From contig JAHJYW010000002.1 of assembly GCA_018827375.1 (NCBI GenBank), forward strand, positions 62,001-126,000: DNA of 64,000 bases. The letters are read 5' to 3'. The stretch's first letter is position 1. Each line of letters opens with the position of its first letter. Under the pieces are notes generated by a model. The model made no database searches, was not told the origin of the DNA, and worked only from the letters and a program-made list of their open reading frames with translations. Source of the DNA: Alphaproteobacteria bacterium (GTDB taxonomy: Bacteria; Pseudomonadota; Alphaproteobacteria; Caulobacterales; Hyphomonadaceae). Of this stretch, positions 36,158 to 44,935 are shown one piece after another. A program made the position numbers and the translations under genes.

Positions 36158-37441
36158 TCAGGACTGAAGAACAAGCCTGAGTGCCGCGACAAGTTTGAGG
36201 CTGTCCTGAGGCGTATTATAGAGACTGGGCGTCACGCGGACGCAGCAGCCCTTGGCGACGCCTGTGCGATGCACAGTGAAGATGCCGTGATCGTCGAGCA
36301 GTGTTTTGACCAGGGCGAGATTGTCTTCAAGGCTGGTGCGTCCCTTGATGCGGATTGATGTGATGCCGGCATGCAGGCGCGGATCATCGGGCGTGAGAAT
36401 TTCAAGGCGCGGGTCGCTGCGCATCTCGGAAACCCAGAGATTGCGGAGGTAGGCAAAGCGTGCCGCCTTGTTGGCGGGGCCAACCATTTCGTGAAAGTCG
36501 AGCGCGTCCGGCACCGAGAGGGAGGCGGCGAAATTGGTCGTGCCCGTATGGATGCGATCAAAGATCGTCCCGGTGCCTTCCGGACGTTCGGATATGCTGG
36601 ACGCGATCGATTCAAGCCTGCCCTTGCGAATGTACATGATGCCGATGCCGAGCGGCGCACCGATCCATTTGTGCATGTTGAAGCCGACAAAGTCAGCGCC
36701 GAGGTCGTCCACGTTAAAGTCCAGCTGCCCCCAGGAGTGGGCCGCATCCACAATGCAGTCGACACCGTGTTCACGCGCGATGGCGACAATCTCGCGGATC
36801 GGCATGACGAGGCCCGTACGGTGGCTGACATGCGTGAGCAGGAGAAGGCGGACCTGCGGATTGGCGGTAAGGGCATTGGTATAGAAGGAGACCAGTTCGT
36901 CGTGCGTGACGGGTTCGGGAATGGCGAGACGCACGACCGAGCAGCCATTGTGCTCGGCCAGTGTATCCATCGCGGGCAGCATGGAATCGTAGTCTAGATC
37001 TGCATACATGACGGCGTCGCCGGGCTTCAGGCCGCGATAGCCGCCGATCAGGCCCTGCAGCGCCTCGGTGGCCCCGCGCGTGAGCACGATCTCATCCGTA
37101 CTGGCGCCGAGCAGGGCGGCGACACGGGCATGAATTGGCACCATGTCGGCATTGTATTTGCGGCGGGCATAGAAGGAGTTCTCGCGGTTCACACGCTCGG
37201 TATTGCGGATATAGGCCTCGAGCACAGGGCGGGCCATCAGGCCCCAATAGGCGTTCTCGAGATTGGTGACCTCATCGGTGACGTCATACTGCGCCGCGAT
37301 GCGCGACCAGTAGGCCTCATTGTCTGGTGCAATTGAGCCGGACGCCGCAGGCGCCGCCTGGGCAGTGGCGCAGGCCGCCAGGGGAAGGGCAGAAGCAGCT
37401 GTGAGGGCACCCTGCATGGCAAGCCGGCGTGTCATGTCCAT
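36158..37441 (-). CDS. Exported class V aminotransferase-fold PLP enzyme
   Basis: A 427-residue protein of the isopenicillin N epimerase/cysteine desulfurase-like fold. TRRLAMQG at the start is a twin-arginine motif, and LPLAACATAQA adds a lipobox-like Cys near 24, so the protein appears to be exported folded with its PLP and perhaps lipidated. The PLP lysine lies in FNMHKWIGAPLGIG (about 256). Other blocks are LTRGATEALQGLI near 120 and CIVDAAHSWGQ near 230. Related exported members occur in several proteobacteria; the substrate is not known. It converges on the histidine kinase with 15 bases between. Confidence 0.85.
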   Translation of the reverse strand: MDMTRRLAMQGALTAASALPLAACATAQAAPAASGSIAPDNEAYWSRIAAQYDVTDEVTNLENAYWGLMARPVLEAYIRNTERVNRENSFYARRKYNADMVPIHARVAALLGASTDEIVLTRGATEALQGLIGGYRGLKPGDAVMYADLDYDSMLPAMDTLAEHNGCSVVRLAIPEPVTHDELVSFYTNALTANPQVRLLLLTHVSHRTGLVMPIREIVAIAREHGVDCIVDAAHSWGQLDFNVDDLGADFVGFNMHKWIGAPLGIGIMYIRKGRLESIASSISERPEGTGTIFDRIHTGTTNFAASLSVPDALDFHEMVGPANKAARFAYLRNLWVSEMRSDPRLEILTPDDPRLHAGITSIRIKGRTSLEDNLALVKTLLDDHGIFTVHRTGVAKGCCVRVTPSLYNTPQDSLKLVAALRLVLQS

Positions 37442-37755
37442 CTTATTCCTCCCGTGTGCAAAAGCGCTGGTGCAGGGGAGGCAACCTTCTCACGGCTGTC
37501 AAAGGAAAGCGGCTGTCCGATCTGAAAAGCTGCTGTTCTGCGCACTAGAACAGCAGCGCACATGGTTACCGCTGCGGCGGCAGCGACTTGCATCAAATGT
37601 TCCGGACGAGGGGGCGTAAGTGGAAGTGATGGAGGTGGATTCGCGCGAGGCGTGAACTGTATATTTTGTTGCGAAACAGAGGCGACAAAAATTAAATTGA
37701 CACCTGCGGTTGTGCGCGACACGAACATGAATTGGGTGCTGCCTGAGGGGTTTTC
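37442..37755. promoter_or_regulatory. Divergent promoter region
   Basis: About 314 bases between the exported PLP enzyme (minus) and a lipoprotein gene (plus). GAGGAAT lies just upstream of the minus-strand start. An AT-rich stretch around 37650-37705 is the likely promoter zone for the plus gene, with TTGCGA and ATTAAATTGACA-like elements, none close enough to consensus to call. I see no gene or repeat. Confidence 0.4.
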
Positions 37756-39402
37756 ATGAAGTCGTCGTCGAGGCCGTTGGCCTGCCTGTTGCTGGGCGCA
37801 AGCCTGTTCGCCTTGGTTGCCTGCGGTGGTGGAGGCGGCGGCACTGCCAGCGCGCCAGCGCCTTCACCTGCGCCAACTCCCTCGCCGCCGCCTCCGCCCC
37901 CTCCATCACCACCGCCGCCAGCGCCGAGCAATGCCGCGCCGAGCGTAACGGTGACAGCGGACGACGATGCGCCGCAGGAGGGGCAGTACTTCACCCTGGA
38001 CGCGTCAGCCACCACTGACGCGGACAATGATCCGCTGACATTCACCTGGGTGCAGACGGCTGGCCCGGCGGTGGATATCCCGGTTGATACCGTCGAGATC
38101 CTCGAGAACCTGCGCGTGCCGGAACTGACGGAAACGGAAACTGCGACTTTCGAACTGACAGTCAGCGACGGGCTAAATACGAGTGTTAAAAGCGTGGACG
38201 TGAACTTCACGAACATTTACCAGCTGCCACGGCTGGAGAAGGAAGTGCCTTTCGTTCAGTCCCTTACACTCAACGGGACGGTAGAAGATTCATTCGATTA
38301 TAATCTTTATGGAGATTACTCGTTTTTGGCTGTAGCAGACGAGCCAGGCGGGCGCATTTCCATAAGGCAGTTCATTGAAACCGATACGGGCTATCTGTCG
38401 ACCAATGACGTGTCCCCAGTAACGGCGAGTATTGGCCAGCCCGCGAAATTCGCGACCACAAGTTTTACGACGCCACTACGTGCAGAGCCACAGTTCTACG
38501 TGATTGAGGAAGCTCTCAATCGGCTGAGGACTTTCTCGAGCGACAACATCATCTTGCCCTCCTCGGATGAAGCATCTGCGTTCGTTCAAAGGGGCGAGAG
38601 TGAAATAGAAGCGCCCTGTGCCATCTTTGAACCCAAGGCGGGTGGAATGGTGCTGGTTGGCCAGAGACATAATGGTTTAAGTGTTTTTTCTCAGCCCGCG
38701 CCGTCGATTTCTGATCGCTCTGTATCATTTGATTTGTATCAGGAGGTTGGCACAAGTGAGTCTTTCTGCGCGCTGCTTAATATTGGCGCGCCGATTCAGG
38801 GATCGAGCTTCACTGAGTTCAGAAATCCCCTCCTCGCTGACATCCTGGCACTGGATACTGAAACAAACACAATTCATCTTTTCGAAGAGGACAGTCCGGT
38901 TGGACCTGATGCGCCAAAGTATCAAACCCGGGAGGTGATGCCATTGGATCTACGAACCTCGGAGACCTTGAGGTTCGTGAAATCAATCGCGCTGCCGGCT
39001 GTCACTTCGAACTACGGAATGGCGCTCTTGTTTACTGATGGGAAGCATAATGGCGTCCATCGCCTTGTACTTGTCGGCCTTGATGAGGACCGAAATATCG
39101 TACAGCAGACCTATAGCTGGACGATGGGTGTTCCATCCGACATTTTGTTGCTCAATCTCAATGGCGGTATCAGTACAAGCTTGGTCGTGTTCGCTGAAAC
39201 ATCACCTGAAGCGATGGCGTTTAGCATTATGTTTGATGCCACATCACCTGATGCGACTTTCTCGGGCCCGGAATTTTTTGAGGTTGGGCTAGGGACAATG
39301 CTGGCAAAAAAAGTCCAGTTTGGAAGAACCAGCCCATCAGGCTACCTTCTGATTTCGGATCCGGAAGACATGGATACCCGCATGTACGGACCAATATATT
39401 GA
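37756..39402 (+). CDS. Lipoprotein with Pro-rich linker and PKD/Ig-like domain
   Basis: A 548-residue predicted lipoprotein. The signal ends ALVAC (Cys about 23), followed by six Gly and a spacer of alternating Pro, Ala and Ser (about 30-55). Residues 58-155 resemble a PKD or Ig-like beta domain: APSVTVTADDDAPQEGQ, then DADNDPLTFTWVQTAGP and ATFELTVSDG. The remaining ~390 residues may be a beta-propeller but have no repeat I can define. It is probably exposed on the cell surface. Codon use in its second half is less GC-biased than neighbours. No adjacent partner is evident. Confidence 0.8.
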   Translation: MKSSSRPLACLLLGASLFALVACGGGGGGTASAPAPSPAPTPSPPPPPPPSPPPPAPSNAAPSVTVTADDDAPQEGQYFTLDASATTDADNDPLTFTWVQTAGPAVDIPVDTVEILENLRVPELTETETATFELTVSDGLNTSVKSVDVNFTNIYQLPRLEKEVPFVQSLTLNGTVEDSFDYNLYGDYSFLAVADEPGGRISIRQFIETDTGYLSTNDVSPVTASIGQPAKFATTSFTTPLRAEPQFYVIEEALNRLRTFSSDNIILPSSDEASAFVQRGESEIEAPCAIFEPKAGGMVLVGQRHNGLSVFSQPAPSISDRSVSFDLYQEVGTSESFCALLNIGAPIQGSSFTEFRNPLLADILALDTETNTIHLFEEDSPVGPDAPKYQTREVMPLDLRTSETLRFVKSIALPAVTSNYGMALLFTDGKHNGVHRLVLVGLDEDRNIVQQTYSWTMGVPSDILLLNLNGGISTSLVVFAETSPEAMAFSIMFDATSPDATFSGPEFFEVGLGTMLAKKVQFGRTSPSGYLLISDPEDMDTRMYGPIY

Positions 39403-39449
39403 TCTTTAGGGACGGGTCTATCTAGGCTGGATGGATACTGAGGGAAGTG

Positions 39450-39485
39450 GGGACGCGCGTTGGGTTTGTCAGCGCGTCCCGTTCC
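39450..39485 (+). terminator. Possible terminator between converging genes
   Basis: GGGACGCGC (39450-39458) pairs with GCGCGTCCC (39472-39480) around a 13-base loop. The following bases (GTTCC) are a poor U-run, so this is a weak or bidirectional terminator at best. Confidence 0.4.
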
Positions 39486-39527
39486 ATCATGTTCTGCTTT
39501 TCGCTGTCGCCTGAGGGCGACGCGTGC

Positions 39528-40784
39528 CTAGATCTGTCCTGAGACTTCCAGCACGTCTTCGACGGTGCGCAGGCCCGGTTTTGGCGATGTCACGAGGACG
39601 GCCATGTTGCCGGGCAGGTGCTTGTTGTCGAGCATCTTGTCGTGGGCGGCCGGAATGTCGGCCCAGGAGAAGACTTCCGACATGCCGGGGTCGATGCGCC
39701 GGTTGATGACGAGATCATTCGCTGCGGAAGCCTGCTTTAGGTGAGCAAAGTGGCTACCCTGTACGCGCTTCTGGCGCATCCACAGGAAGCGGGCATCCAT
39801 GGTCAGGTTGAAGCCGGTGGTCCCGGCACAGATGACCACCATGCCGCCGCGTTTCACGCAGAAGACCGAGACGGGGAAGGTGCTTTCGCCCGGATGTTCG
39901 AACACGATATCGACATCCTTCTTGTCCGTAAACTGCCAGATGGCTTTGCCGAACTTGCGCGACTCTTTCATATAGTCGTTGAACTCAGGCCCGTTGACGG
40001 TCGGCAGCTGGCCCCAGCAGTTGAAGTCCTTGCGGTTGAGCACGCCCTTGGCGCCGAGGCTGAGCACATGTTCCTTCTTGTCATCACTGGAGACCACGCC
40101 GATGGCGTTTGCACCGGTGACGGCACAAAGCTGCACGCCGAAGCTGCCAAGGCCGCCCGAGGCGCCCCAGACGAGCACGTTATCAGCAGGCTTCACGATG
40201 TGCGGGCGGTGGCCGAACAGCATGCGGTAAGCCGTGGCAAGCGTCAGCATGTAGCAGGCGCTTTCTTCCCAGGTCAGGTGTTTCGGACGCGGCATGCACT
40301 GGCGTGCCTGAACGCGGCAGAACTGCGCGAACGAACCGTCAGGTGTTTCATAACCCCAGATGCGCTGGCTGGGTGAGAACATCGGGTCGCCGCCATTGCA
40401 CTCTTCGTCGTCGCCATCATCCTGGTTGCAGTGGATGACGACTTCGTCGCCGGGCTTTACGCGGGTCACCTTGCGGCCCACGGCCCAGACGATGCCTGCG
40501 GCATCGGAGCCGGCAATGTGGTAGGGCTGCTTGTGGATGTCGAAGGGCGAAATCGGCTCGCCGAGACCGGCCCAGATGCCATTATAGTTCACGCCGGCAG
40601 CCATCACGAGGACGAGCACTTCGTCGGAATCGATTTCGGGTACCGGAACCTGCTCAAGCTGCATCGCGGATGACGGGCGCCCGTGGCGCTCACGCCGGAT
40701 GGCCCATGCATGCATGAGTTTCGGCACATGGAACTCCGGCGGAATCTCGCCAAGTTCGTAAATGTCTTTCTGTTGTCTGCCCAT
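39528..40784 (-). CDS. ccrA: Crotonyl-CoA carboxylase/reductase
   Basis: Key enzyme of the ethylmalonyl-CoA pathway: reductive carboxylation of crotonyl-CoA to ethylmalonyl-CoA with NADPH and CO2. 418 residues of the zinc-less MDR fold. Diagnostic blocks are MHAWAIRRERHGRPSSAMQ, VMAAGVNYNGIWAGLGEPIS, GSDAAGIVWAVG and the NADPH loop VLVWGASGGLGSFGVQL near 200-216. The family-typical insert EECNGGDPMFSPSQRIWGYE is present. Ethylmalonyl-CoA mutase lies 2 kb away, which supports the assignment over simple enoyl-CoA reductases. Confidence 0.95.
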   Translation of the reverse strand: MGRQQKDIYELGEIPPEFHVPKLMHAWAIRRERHGRPSSAMQLEQVPVPEIDSDEVLVLVMAAGVNYNGIWAGLGEPISPFDIHKQPYHIAGSDAAGIVWAVGRKVTRVKPGDEVVIHCNQDDGDDEECNGGDPMFSPSQRIWGYETPDGSFAQFCRVQARQCMPRPKHLTWEESACYMLTLATAYRMLFGHRPHIVKPADNVLVWGASGGLGSFGVQLCAVTGANAIGVVSSDDKKEHVLSLGAKGVLNRKDFNCWGQLPTVNGPEFNDYMKESRKFGKAIWQFTDKKDVDIVFEHPGESTFPVSVFCVKRGGMVVICAGTTGFNLTMDARFLWMRQKRVQGSHFAHLKQASAANDLVINRRIDPGMSEVFSWADIPAAHDKMLDNKHLPGNMAVLVTSPKPGLRTVEDVLEVSGQI

Positions 40785-40948
40785 AATTGAAATACCAATC
40801 CTCCAGAATCACGTCAGGGAGCAGCGTGCGCACGATTATTGCGTGTCTTCACAAAGCCCCCGGGTCGCGGCACCTTGGCTTTTGGCCAGCAAGGATGCAA
40901 GGATTTTGTTGCGCCGCACAATATCGCAATCCCAACAGCGTGACAAAA

Positions 40949-41833
40949 ATGACAATATGCCAGACTGCCTATCTAAACGGTGCCTTCTGTTCTGCCGCAG
41001 ATGCTAAGGTTTCGGCCTTTGACCGGGGCTTCCTGTTCGCCCATGCCGCCTATGAGGTAACGGCTGTTTATGGCGGACGTCTTGTCGATTTCGAGGGCCA
41101 TATGTCGCGTCTCGACCGCACATTGACGGGAATTGCCTTGCCGAACCCGCTGAGCGCGGACGACTGGGCCAAGGTTCATCGCGACCTCATAGAGTACAAT
41201 GACCTGACTGAAGGCCTGATCTATCTGCAGGTTACAGGCGGCGCCTATGGCATGCGCGAGTTTGGCGGCCCTGATGAATTTGAGCCGACGGTCTTTCTCT
41301 ATGCGGACACCAAGAAGCTGATCGGCGAAGCGGCGCGCGATGGGGTGCGGGCAATTTTTCTCGATGACATGCGCTGGAAGCGCCGCGACATGAAGACGAC
41401 GCAGCTCCTGTCGCAGGCGCTGGCCTATCGCGCCGCGCGCAAGGTGGGGGCTGACACCGCCTTCATGGTCGAGGACGGGCGGGTGACCGAGGCAGCTTCG
41501 GCCAATGCCTGGATTGTTGATGAGACCGGCCAACTGATCACGCGGGAGCTTTCCTTCTCGATCCTTTCCGGCATCACGCGGGCAGGTGTGCTGGCCCTGC
41601 TGGAAGGTTCCGGCCTGACGCTCGTTGAGCGGGCATTCACGCCTGAGGAGGCGCTCGCGGCGGTTGAGGCGTTCACGACGTCTGCCGGGGCAATGATTGC
41701 GCCTGTGATCGCCATTGATGGCCAGCCGATCGGGAATGGCAAGCCCGGCCCGGTCACAAGGCAGATCCAGCGGCTCTATTATCAGGCGATGGGGGCTGAT
41801 GTGGGGGCTGTGGCGCCTTGGGCGATGGGCTGA
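40949..41833 (+). CDS. Class IV aminotransferase, D-amino-acid transaminase-like
   Basis: A 294-residue PLP enzyme of the branched-chain/D-alanine aminotransferase group. The N-terminus has FDRGFLFAHAAYEV (Arg binding region). The PLP lysine is in MRWKRRDMKTTQLL near 155, and the cofactor Glu in EDGRVTEAASANAWIV near 185. RFLF-like DAAT motifs favour D-amino acid aminotransferase over IlvE. ATG 40949 lacks a strong ribosome binding site but matches the family start. Its last 52 bases overlap the converging SemiSWEET gene, an unusually long convergent overlap. Confidence 0.86.
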   Translation: MTICQTAYLNGAFCSAADAKVSAFDRGFLFAHAAYEVTAVYGGRLVDFEGHMSRLDRTLTGIALPNPLSADDWAKVHRDLIEYNDLTEGLIYLQVTGGAYGMREFGGPDEFEPTVFLYADTKKLIGEAARDGVRAIFLDDMRWKRRDMKTTQLLSQALAYRAARKVGADTAFMVEDGRVTEAASANAWIVDETGQLITRELSFSILSGITRAGVLALLEGSGLTLVERAFTPEEALAAVEAFTTSAGAMIAPVIAIDGQPIGNGKPGPVTRQIQRLYYQAMGADVGAVAPWAMG

Positions 41834-42090
41834 GGCCGCGCAAAAACGGCCCTTGCCTTGAGAATGAGGATCGTGCCGGCGAGGCAAAGCGTGACCAGGT
41901 TTGCGCCAATGATCGATGGGCTTTCCAGCATTATGCCATAGACGAGCCAGACGGCGACGCCGACAGTGAACATGGCGTACATGATGAGGGAGATGCCGTC
42001 GGTCTGCCGGGTCCGCAGGATCTGGACAGCCTGCGGGACGAACGAGGCCGTTGTCAGAATAGCGGCTAAAAACCCAATGAATTCAGTCAC
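41782..42090 (-). CDS. SemiSWEET/PQ-loop sugar transporter
   Basis: A 102-residue, three-helix protein that dimerises into a sugar transporter. The PQ motif TTASFVPQAVQILRTRQTDGIS is split at the first helix, and the second and third helices (MYAMFTVGVAVWLVYGIML; ANLVTLCLAGTILIL) fit SemiSWEET. Family size is about 85-100. The last ~17 codons overlap the end of the aminotransferase and form a Pro/Ala-rich tail beyond the last helix. The transported sugar is not predictable. Confidence 0.88.
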   Translation of the reverse strand: MTEFIGFLAAILTTASFVPQAVQILRTRQTDGISLIMYAMFTVGVAVWLVYGIMLESPSIIGANLVTLCLAGTILILKARAVFARPQPIAQGATAPTSAPIA

Positions 42091-42139
42091 AAATTCGCCC
42101 TCTGTCAGAGATTAAGACGCCTTATAACGTATCCAGGCT

Positions 42140-42736
42140 TTAGCTGCGAGGGGCGAGGTCGGTGTCGTCTTCGGCATTGTGGAACTCGCCCTCGATAATA
42201 TCACCGCCGGTCAAGTCGGTCCCCGGATTGGTATCACGGAACGATGCGTTCATTGTACTCATCACTGCGCTGACCTCGGTTGTGGCTATGCGGGCGCTGA
42301 TGGCGTTGGCCGCGAGGGCGAAACCCGTCACGCCGATCAGGATGGCTGCATCAGCAAGGCCAAATCCGCGCGCCAAGGAGGTGTCACGGAAGAGGGCCAG
42401 GAAACCCAGCAGAATAATGAACAGGCCTGCGAGGCCGCCAAGTCGCACGGCGAACCCCGGCAAAAGCGCTGCCAGGGCAATCGGGGCCGGGTTGCCGGTC
42501 AGACGGGCGAGACGCAGGCGTTCGACAAGGCTGACACCCATCATGGCGGCCGCGAGCAGGACGATCATCAGCGCGCTTCGCTCCATGATGGCCACAAGCA
42601 ATACACCAAAGGGAAAGGCGAGCAGGGTGGCAAAACGGAGGCTGAGGGCGGTCTGGAGGGGGGAGGAAGGCTGGGTCAGGATGGTTCCGGGGGTGTTCAA
42701 GGGGCGTAAAAGGGTATTCGCGGGTGCGTGGCGCAT
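42140..42736 (-). CDS. Hypothetical membrane protein
   Basis: A 198-residue protein with four to five hydrophobic helices between residues 30 and 150, arranged as two pairs (LRFATLLAFPFGVLLVAIM; ALMIVLLAAAMMGVSL; GGLAGLFIILLGFLALF; GLADAAILIGVTGFALAAN). The C-terminal 45 residues are polar and acidic, probably cytoplasmic. I do not recognise the family. I chose the ATG at 42736, since the longer frame runs into ecm and gains nothing protein-like. It is divergent from ecm with about 119 bases between. Confidence 0.6.
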   Translation of the reverse strand: MRHAPANTLLRPLNTPGTILTQPSSPLQTALSLRFATLLAFPFGVLLVAIMERSALMIVLLAAAMMGVSLVERLRLARLTGNPAPIALAALLPGFAVRLGGLAGLFIILLGFLALFRDTSLARGFGLADAAILIGVTGFALAANAISARIATTEVSAVMSTMNASFRDTNPGTDLTGGDIIEGEFHNAEDDTDLAPRS

Positions 42737-42855
42737 TGTATATTGTCCCGGATGTGGCCACGAAAATGCGTCAGCACAAGGGCGCGTCGTGCCGCTTGCG
42801 CTCTGACGCGCTGCGCGGCATGTTGCGCCGCAACAATACAAAGGGGAGCCCCGGC

Positions 42856-44850
42856 ATGGCCGATACACAGAGACCGATCCAGCACGCGCCTGACAGGCCA
42901 TGGATTTTCCGTACCTATGCGGGCCATTCCACGGCGCAGAAATCGAACGAACTCTACCGGGGCAACCTCGCCAAGGGGCAGACGGGCCTCTCCATCGCTT
43001 TCGACCTGCCAACGCAGACCGCCTATGACGCCGATCATATCCTGGCCAAGGGCGAAGTCGGCAAGGTGGGTGTGCCGGTCAAGCATATGGGCGACATGGC
43101 AAAACTCTTTGACCAGCTGCCGCTGGAAGAAATGAACACGTCGATGACGATCAACGCGCCGGCAGCCTGGATGCTGGCCATGTATGTGGCGCTGGCCGAT
43201 GAGCGCGGCGACGACAGGGCCCAGCTGCGCGGCACGACACAGAATGACATCGTGAAGGAATACCTGTCGCGCGGCACCTATGTGTTCCCGCCTGAACCAT
43301 CGATGCGTCTGATCTCTGACATGGTAAGTTGGTGCTATACGGAAGTTCCAAAATGGAACCCGATGAATGTCTGCTCCTATCACCTGCAGGAAGCTGGTGC
43401 GACACCGGAACAGGAGCTGGCCTATGCGCTGGCAACCGCCATTGCCGTACTGGACCGTGTAAAAGCCGGTGGGCAAGTTCCGGAATCAGACTTTGAAACC
43501 GTGTTCGGGCGCATTTCCTTCTTCGTGAACGCGGGTGTGCGTTTCGTTACGGAACTCTGCAAGATGCGGGCATTCGTGGATCTCTGGGAAGAGATCGGCC
43601 GCGAGCGCTATGGCGTGACGGACCCCAAGGCACTGCTGTTCCGCTATGGTGTACAGGTGAACTCGCTGGGCCTGACCGAGCCGCAACCGGAGAACAATGT
43701 CTACCGCATCCTGATTGAGGCACTGGCCGTGACGCTCTCGAAGCGCGCCCGTTGCCGCGCGCTGCAATTGCCGGCCTGGAACGAGGCCATGGGCCTGCCG
43801 CGTCCATGGGACCAGCAATGGAGCCTGCGCCTGCAGCAGATTCTGGCTTATGAAACGGACCTGCTGGAATTCGAGGACATTTTTGACGGGAGCCATGTCA
43901 TCGAAGGCAAGACCGAAGAGCTGAAAGAGAAGGCCCGCACCACGCTAGCTGAGATCGACGCGCTTGGCGGCGCAACCAATGCCATCGGTCATATGAAGGA
44001 AAGCCTGGTCGGCGCGCATATCGACCGGATCAAGGCCATCGAAAATGGCTCGCTGAGCGTTGTGGGCGTCAACAAGTACACATCCACTGAGGAAAGCCCG
44101 CTCGGCGTTGGTGACGGATCGATCCAGACGGTTGATCCGATGGAAGAGGCCATGCAGGTGCGCGACCTCGAGGCCTGGCGTGCGAAGCGTGATAAAGCAG
44201 CGTGCGAAACCGCGATTGCAGCGCTGAAGGCCGCGGCCGAGAGCGGGGCCAACATCATGGAGCCATCGATTACGTGCGCTAAGGCGGGCGTGACGACAGG
44301 CGAGTGGGGCACGGCGATGCGCGAAGTGTTCGGTGAATTCCGTGCACCGACGGGCGTGGCCATGGTTATCAGCGGCGGCGGAGACGAAGAGATCGATGCG
44401 GTGAAGGCCGAGGTCGACCGCGTGTCGGACGCGCTGGGACGGCGCTTGACCTATGTCCTCGGCAAGCCGGGCCTTGATGGCCACTCCAACGGCGCCGAGC
44501 AGATTGCGGCGCGGGGCCGGGAAGTCGGCATGGATGTTGTCTATGAGGGCATCCGCTTTACGCCGGCCGAGATTGCGGCGCAGGCGAAAGAGGCGAATGC
44601 GCATGTCATTGGCCTCTCCATCCTGTCGGGCAGCCATCTTGATCTTGTGCGCGAAACGATTGCCGAGATGCGCAAGCAGGGGCTCGAGAACGTGCCGCTC
44701 GTCGTCGGCGGCATCATTCCGCCCGAGGACGCGCAGGCCCTGCGCCAGATGGGCGTTGCCCGCATCTACACGCCGAAAGACTTCAAGATAACGGGCATCA
44801 TGGGCGACGTGGTGAAAGTGGTCGAGAAAGCGTGGCTCGCGACGGCCTGA
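42856..44850 (+). CDS. ecm: Ethylmalonyl-CoA mutase (MeaA-type, B12-dependent)
   Basis: Isomerises (2R)-ethylmalonyl-CoA to methylsuccinyl-CoA in the ethylmalonyl-CoA pathway. 664 residues. The N-terminal TIM-barrel has RPWIFRTYAGHSTAQKSNEL and RYGVQVNSLGLTEPQPENN, typical of Ecm/MeaA rather than methylmalonyl-CoA mutase. The C-terminal B12 domain carries the DxHxxG motif in GLDGHSNGAEQ and LSILSGSH. The start at 42856 has GGGGAG upstream. Its need for adenosylcobalamin links it to the B12 locus in this window, and ccrA makes its substrate. Confidence 0.92.
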   Translation: MADTQRPIQHAPDRPWIFRTYAGHSTAQKSNELYRGNLAKGQTGLSIAFDLPTQTAYDADHILAKGEVGKVGVPVKHMGDMAKLFDQLPLEEMNTSMTINAPAAWMLAMYVALADERGDDRAQLRGTTQNDIVKEYLSRGTYVFPPEPSMRLISDMVSWCYTEVPKWNPMNVCSYHLQEAGATPEQELAYALATAIAVLDRVKAGGQVPESDFETVFGRISFFVNAGVRFVTELCKMRAFVDLWEEIGRERYGVTDPKALLFRYGVQVNSLGLTEPQPENNVYRILIEALAVTLSKRARCRALQLPAWNEAMGLPRPWDQQWSLRLQQILAYETDLLEFEDIFDGSHVIEGKTEELKEKARTTLAEIDALGGATNAIGHMKESLVGAHIDRIKAIENGSLSVVGVNKYTSTEESPLGVGDGSIQTVDPMEEAMQVRDLEAWRAKRDKAACETAIAALKAAAESGANIMEPSITCAKAGVTTGEWGTAMREVFGEFRAPTGVAMVISGGGDEEIDAVKAEVDRVSDALGRRLTYVLGKPGLDGHSNGAEQIAARGREVGMDVVYEGIRFTPAEIAAQAKEANAHVIGLSILSGSHLDLVRETIAEMRKQGLENVPLVVGGIIPPEDAQALRQMGVARIYTPKDFKITGIMGDVVKVVEKAWLATA

Positions 44851-44935
44851 TCTACGGCTTTCTGTCTCTAGACGGTACGCTGGAAGCTCAGTAAGGGCGG
44901 CGTATTCGTACAATTCAGTCTGAGCGGGAGCCGGC

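Noticed and set aside
37840-37925. Low-complexity repeat of Pro/Ser codons as a regulatory repeat
   Set aside because: It is the in-frame Pro-rich linker of the lipoprotein at 37756 and needs no other explanation.
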